A DNA stretch of 64,000 nucleotides from an uncultured Oscillospiraceae bacterium (lineage in GTDB: Bacteria > Bacillota > Clostridia > Oscillospirales > Oscillospiraceae): assembly GCA_934533005.1 (NCBI GenBank), contig CAKTBC010000001.1, positions 1 through 64,000 on the forward strand, written 5' to 3'. Every line of letters begins with the position of its first letter. The first letter of the stretch is position 1. Under the pieces are notes generated by a model. That model was not told the origin of the DNA. It made no database searches and saw nothing but the letters and a program-made list of their open reading frames with translations. The position numbers were made by a program, and so were the translations under genes. Below, one piece after another: positions 60,810-64,000 of this stretch.

Positions 60810-60860
60810 CCCTCTCAGTCTCGCCTTTGGCTCGCCAGCTCTCCCAGAGGGAGAGCCAAG
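60810..60860. repeat. REP-like palindromic repeat, single arm
   Basis: CCCTCTCAGTCTCGCC...CCAGAGGGAGAGCCAAG has the same fold and core (CCCTCT, GACTGAG, GAGGGAG) as the 54002 element on the opposite strand. Confidence 0.7.
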
Positions 60861-60879
60861 CAGGTTGCTGTAAAAACCC

Positions 60880-60922
60880 AAAGGGCCTGTTGCAGAATCC
60901 TTCATTCTGCAACAGGCCCTTT
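60880..60922. terminator. Bidirectional intrinsic terminator
   Basis: AAAGGGCCTGTTGCAGAAT pairs perfectly with ATTCTGCAACAGGCCCTTT over 19 bp with a 5-base loop, flanked by A and T runs; it serves the converging genes at 59866 (+) and 60925 (-). Confidence 0.95.
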
Positions 60923-60924
60923 TG

Positions 60925-61365
60925 TCAGCGCTTCCAGCGCCGGAGCTGCGGCACAACGGCTTCCATGTGCGCGCGGACCTGCTCCGCGGGCCACGCCTCC
61001 GTTGCCATATGCTCCACGCAGAACTTGATGAGCTGCTCGGCGCTATCATACTTGAATTCGCCGCCGGAGTAGCACCATTTGCAGTATTCCTCGTTGAATG
61101 AGCCGTCCGGCTCACGGCTGGTCGTCGCGTCCTCGAGCGGCATGCCGCAGCATTGGCAGATGTTCCGGTGCGGCGAGCCGAGAAGCGTGTTGATGGAGAC
61201 GTCAAAGAGCGCGGACAGGCGCTTGAGCGTTTCCGTGTTGGGGAGCGTCTCACCGTTCTCCCAGCGGGACACCGCCTGCCGGGTAACGAAAAGCTTTTCT
61301 GCGAGCTCCTCCTGCGACAGGTTCTCCCGGTTCCGAAGCTGCAAGATCACATCTTTTGTTTCCAT
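60925..61365 (-). CDS. XRE regulator with C-terminal zinc-ribbon domain
   Basis: The 146-residue protein begins with an XRE domain (QEELAEKLFVTRQAVSRWENG) and continues with a zinc-ribbon domain CQCCGMPL and CKWCYSGG plus a helical tail. This XRE plus putative zinc-ribbon fusion is a recurring Clostridial layout of unknown ligand. It converges with the lipoprotein gene at the 60880 terminator. Target genes are not evident. Confidence 0.86.
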   Translation of the reverse strand: METKDVILQLRNRENLSQEELAEKLFVTRQAVSRWENGETLPNTETLKRLSALFDVSINTLLGSPHRNICQCCGMPLEDATTSREPDGSFNEEYCKWCYSGGEFKYDSAEQLIKFCVEHMATEAWPAEQVRAHMEAVVPQLRRWKR

Positions 61366-61438
61366 ATTCTAATCACCTCGTAAGGAGATTATACCCAAAG
61401 CAGCCGCTATCGGCAAGCAACGCGCTGTTGCCTGCGCT

Positions 61439-62017
61439 TTATATTTCCTGTGTTTCAAGCCACGCGAGGAATTCTTCCATATAGCGCTCTTGCGGGAGGA
61501 TGACATCAAGCCGGATGCCGGGGTGCTCGCGGGCATACTCTTCAAGATATGCTTTCAGATTGGCCCGGGTTTTCATGAAATCCGCCACGATATGCTCGCG
61601 GCTCATGCCGGATTTATGGAGCAGGATCGCCGAAACAACGCCTGTCCGGTCCTTTCCGGCAGCGCAGAAATAGAGAACGTTGGTTTTCGCGTTCCAAATC
61701 GTGTCGATCGTGCTGCGCAGCGTGTCGTCCACCATGGCGATATAGAGCCGGGACACGTCGTCCACCGTTGCGGGAACGGCGTTTCCCACCGTGACAGGCA
61801 TGCAGAGATAGGTAAACCGCGCGTCGTCCGCGAGCGGGCAGGGCCGCTCCGCACGCTCTGCCGCGGTGCGAAGATCAACGATTGTGGTGATGCCGCGCTC
61901 AATCAGCGCTCCTTTTTCCGCCTCGGATACCCGCGCGGGGACATCGCTCCGAACAAAGCGGAGACTGTTTTCCAGTATCGGGCGGGTGTTGAGCGTGTGT
62001 TCAAAAAGACGTTCCAT
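61439..62017 (-). CDS. Tyrosine-protein phosphatase-like (PTP3/dual-specificity) hydrolase
   Basis: The 192-residue product has the signature CAAGKDRTG (Cys nucleophile and Arg of CX5R) and an upstream IVDLRTAAERAERPCPL. It belongs to the bacterial low-similarity tyrosine phosphatase group that includes PtpB. GGGAGG lies 7 bp before the ATG at 62017, which is preferred over an ATG at 62035 with a poorer site. It lies 38 bp downstream of the kinase-like gene stop, in a four-gene minus-strand run. Confidence 0.88.
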   Translation of the reverse strand: MERLFEHTLNTRPILENSLRFVRSDVPARVSEAEKGALIERGITTIVDLRTAAERAERPCPLADDARFTYLCMPVTVGNAVPATVDDVSRLYIAMVDDTLRSTIDTIWNAKTNVLYFCAAGKDRTGVVSAILLHKSGMSREHIVADFMKTRANLKAYLEEYAREHPGIRLDVILPQERYMEEFLAWLETQEI

Positions 62018-62055
62018 ACCGTTCCTCCCGGTCATAGCAATTCCTGTCCCTTTCT

Positions 62056-62640
62056 TTATGATATGGAAATGCGCAGCGTACAGCGCGCCGGGATATCGAA
62101 CGCGGCAAAGTACGCCTGCTCCATTGGAATCCATTCGGTGAAAAAGCGCTTCGCCTTCTCCGGCGTATTGCGGTGCGAAATGCGATCACGCTGCAATTCG
62201 GGCGAGATATCGAGAAAAACGGAAAGATCGTAATACGGCGCGAGCTCCGGATGCATGGAGTACGCGCCCTCGGTGACGACAGGCTTCCCCGGCGTGATCT
62301 CTACGGCGCTTTGCAGGGTCATGGAAGCACAGTCGAACCGCTGGTAGGAAACCTTCTCGCCGCGGCGCAGCGGCAGAAGTACCTCTTCGAGAAACCGCTC
62401 GCGGTCAACGTTTCCGCCAGGTTCGGCAAAGCGCGAGGCGGTGCGCTGTTCCGGGCGGAGAAAAAAGTCATCCATGTGAAACACGGTGCAGCCATATCTC
62501 TCGGCGAGAATTTGGCCGAGCGTCGTTTTGCCGCTCGCGCTCCCGCCCTCAATGGCGAGACGTACCGGAAGCTCTCCGGCAAGCTGCCGGTCAAGCTCCG
62601 CGAACAGCGGCCGGAAAATGTCGGTTTGGTTTGGATTCAT
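62056..62640 (-). CDS. Uridine-kinase-like P-loop kinase
   Basis: The 194-residue protein has Walker A EGGSASGKTTLGQIL, FHMDDFFLRPEQR, RFDC and a C-terminal SPELQRDRISHRN like nucleoside kinases or adenylylsulfate-kinase relatives. Substrate may be a uridine/cytidine or another small molecule. ATG at 62640 (MNPNQTD) follows GGGAGG; an upstream in-frame extension overlaps the previous gene. Its start overlaps the next gene's stop by 4 bp. Confidence 0.8.
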   Translation of the reverse strand: MNPNQTDIFRPLFAELDRQLAGELPVRLAIEGGSASGKTTLGQILAERYGCTVFHMDDFFLRPEQRTASRFAEPGGNVDRERFLEEVLLPLRRGEKVSYQRFDCASMTLQSAVEITPGKPVVTEGAYSMHPELAPYYDLSVFLDISPELQRDRISHRNTPEKAKRFFTEWIPMEQAYFAAFDIPARCTLRISIS

Positions 62641-63158
62641 ATCAGCCCTCCCTGGGCGATTTGTCCGGCGTCTGCCGCCGGTATTTTGTAGGCTTCGCAC
62701 TCGGCACGGGAATGGAATACCGTAAGCGTTATATCGCTGTGCTTTTCCAGGAGCGCATAGATGTTGGGAAGCCGGGTCTCAGAAAAATGCGTGATGAACT
62801 CACGAAATTCCGGGTCAAATTCCGTTTCGATCCACGGCATATCCTCGCGCTTCGTGCCAATGCGCGCCTCTACGCCCGCGATGCATTCATCGACCGGCAG
62901 GTCAAAGAGGTACACCGTGTCGCATTCCGTGAGCCGCCGCTCCAGCGTCCGGCTGAAGTTCCCATCGATGATCCAGCGGTCTCTTCCGAGAATTTCGGCA
63001 AGCGCCGTGTCAAATTCCTCTTCGGAAACGGTCGTTCTGTCCGGCCGGTGCCAGAGCAGATCAAGCGGATAGAGCGGGATACCGGCCGCGTCGCGCAGCC
63101 GCCGGGAAAACGTGCTCTTCCCGGAGCCGGGACAGCCGATCACGAGGACTTTCTTCAT
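62637..63158 (-). CDS. AAA/adenylate-kinase-like P-loop protein
   Basis: The 173-residue product has GCPGSGKSTFSRRL, LDLLWHRPD, WIIDGNFSRTLERRL and VYLFDLPVDEC, a pattern of topology-modulation/FlaR-like P-loop kinases whose substrate is unknown. Length fits. It overlaps the following uridine-kinase-like gene by 4 bp and starts 4 bp inside the MmcQ-like gene stop, so the three are one operon. Confidence 0.83.
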   Translation of the reverse strand: MKKVLVIGCPGSGKSTFSRRLRDAAGIPLYPLDLLWHRPDRTTVSEEEFDTALAEILGRDRWIIDGNFSRTLERRLTECDTVYLFDLPVDECIAGVEARIGTKREDMPWIETEFDPEFREFITHFSETRLPNIYALLEKHSDITLTVFHSRAECEAYKIPAADAGQIAQGGLI

Positions 63159-63577
63159 GCTTTTCCTCCCTCAGGTGTCGGCTTTGGCTTCGCTGGGGCT
63201 GTATTCGAGCCGATGCCTTTTTTCGATGCTGTCAAATCGTAACTCATGGCAAGCAGGGCCTTTATTTCGTCCTCCGGTGCGCTGCCGTCAAGCGCGGCGG
63301 TGATCCAATGCTCCTTGTTCATATGGTAAGCGGGGAAGAATCCCGGCTCTTCCCGCTGCGACCCGATCAGGCGCGGATCGGCTTTGAGATTCAGCACGGG
63401 GACGTCCTCGTCCCCGGGAAGGCCGAGCCGCGAGGCTTTCACGGTCATGAACAGAGCAAACCACTTTTTGTTGTTCTTGTGACGAAATACGGCAAACTCC
63501 GGCTTGTCCTGCCACGGATGCTCTGCCGGCGCGCCGTATGTATCCTGAATATAGTTTATCCAGTCGGTACAGGTCAT
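63155..63577 (-). CDS. MmcQ/YjbR family protein (CyaY-like fold)
   Basis: The 140-residue protein shows CTDWINYIQDTYGAPAEHPW, VFRHKNNKKWFALFM, VLNLKADPRLIGSQREEPG and the C-terminal HWITAALDG with DEIKALLAMSYDLT, diagnostic of MmcQ/YjbR proteins of the CyaY-like fold. Function is unresolved; some members bind DNA. Start at 63577 (MTCTDW) is preferred; AGAGGAAG lies about 12 bp upstream. Last residues are Pro/Lys-rich. Confidence 0.88.
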   Translation of the reverse strand: MTCTDWINYIQDTYGAPAEHPWQDKPEFAVFRHKNNKKWFALFMTVKASRLGLPGDEDVPVLNLKADPRLIGSQREEPGFFPAYHMNKEHWITAALDGSAPEDEIKALLAMSYDLTASKKGIGSNTAPAKPKPTPEGGKA

Positions 63578-63672
63578 GGATATCTCGCTTCCTCTGGCGT
63601 TTTTGAATTCTTTGCGGCGCAGCATGGGATATATGGAACATAGCAGAAGTCCGGCGAAAAGTCCATAAGAAA

Positions 63673-63699
63673 ATCCGGTTCGGAAGCTCCGAACCGGAT
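63673..63699 (-). terminator. Intrinsic terminator after the glutamate synthase gene
   Basis: On the minus strand ATCCGGTTCGG pairs with CCGAACCGGAT around a 5-base loop, followed by TTTTCTTATG. Confidence 0.8.
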
Positions 63700-63721
63700 G
63701 TTCTATGCCGTATGTAAGAAC

Positions 63722-64000
63722 TCAGGCGTTCTTATTCTTGATGTACTCGTCGATGGCGGTAGCGGCGGTCTTGCCGGCACCCATGGCGAGAATGACGGTG
63801 GCAGCGCCCGTGACGGCGTCACCGCCGGCGAACACGCCCTCGTGGGTGGTCTTTCCCTTCTCGTCGGCGATCAGGCAGCCGTGCTTGTCCGCTTCCAGAC
63901 CGGGGGTGGTCATGCGGAGCAGCGGGTTGGGGCTGGTGCCGAGAGCGTCGATCATGGCGTCCACTTCGAGCACGAAGTTGGAGCCTTCAACGGGCATCGG
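63722..64000 (-). CDS. Glutamate synthase (NADPH) small subunit, C-terminal end (runs off the window)
   Basis: The visible 93 C-terminal codons end LEADKHGCLIADEKGKTTHE, then GVFAGGDAVTGAATVILAMGAGKTAATAIDEYIKNKNA (landmark GVFAGGDAVTGAATVI). This is the NAD(P)H-binding C-terminus of the GltD-type flavoprotein, which supplies electrons to glutamate synthase or to similar oxidoreductases. The reading frame is open at 64000, so the start lies outside. The alternative, a related sulfide dehydrogenase subunit, cannot be ruled out from this end. Confidence 0.88.
   Translation of the reverse strand, partial: PMPVEGSNFVLEVDAMIDALGTSPNPLLRMTTPGLEADKHGCLIADEKGKTTHEGVFAGGDAVTGAATVILAMGAGKTAATAIDEYIKNKNA

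Noticed and set aside
1..64000. CRISPR arrays, rRNA genes, phage or integrase genes
   Set aside because: No regularly spaced direct repeats, rRNA landmarks, integrase or phage structural motifs were seen.

Overview
The window is a GC-rich (roughly 60% by eye) Gram-positive chromosome segment. AGGAGG-type ribosome binding sites, frequent TTG and GTG starts, sigma-A-type promoters with 16-18 bp spacers, a T-box leader, an ECF vitamin transporter, an FHA-FtsW fusion and many small lipoproteins with LAGC-type lipoboxes all point to a Clostridia member, most likely an Oscillospiraceae-like gut anaerobe. That taxon is inferred from style and gene families, not from a marker gene. One tRNA and no rRNA or CRISPR array were seen.

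Layout. 1-7.7 kb (- strand): one operon of FHA-FtsW, a class B penicillin-binding protein, an ABC-F ATPase, RecG and a zinc-ribbon membrane protein broken by an 11-bp tandem duplication. 7.8-12.3 kb: dTMP kinase, tRNA-Ser(GCU), a TrpB-like enzyme behind a tryptophan-type T-box, and oligopeptidase F. 12.3-17 kb: a glycerate module (CdaR-type regulator divergent from a hydroxyacid dehydrogenase and glycerate 2-kinase), an ECF S component and a UPF0340 protein. 17-18.4 kb: a MITE-like element and an AT-rich methyltransferase, probably acquired.

19-47 kb is a cell-surface polysaccharide region. It opens with two MBOAT plus SGNH/DHHW O-acetylation pairs around an LCP-family ligase and two lipoproteins, followed by a second AT-rich methyltransferase and a membrane-anchored repeat protein. 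The main polysaccharide operon then begins at a promoter whose -10 box lies in the loop of the upstream terminator. It encodes the initiating sugar-phosphate transferase, five glycosyltransferases, a UDP-GlcNAc 2-epimerase, a Wzx-like flippase, and an unusual trio of fold-III PLP decarboxylase, ATP-grasp ligase and PIG-L deacetylase. A second promoter drives a dehydrogenase, oxidoreductase, acetyltransferase and aminotransferase set that matches the WbpA-B-D-E route to a UDP-2,3-diacetamido uronic acid. No Wzy-type polymerase was recognised.

46.7-54 kb: a PAP2-like membrane protein, a LexA/S24-type repressor with twin palindromic operators shared with a small divergent gene, a PAP2 phosphatase fused to a barstar-like domain (the most unusual protein here), a two-component system, a possible structured RNA, a MATE exporter and a membrane-anchored XRE regulator. 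54-64 kb: threonine aldolase with acyl-ACP thioesterase, a feoA-feoB-FeoB-associated Cys-rich protein operon that runs on into lipoproteins and a DUF308-type membrane protein, then on the - strand small regulatory or metabolic genes and the truncated end of a glutamate synthase small subunit.
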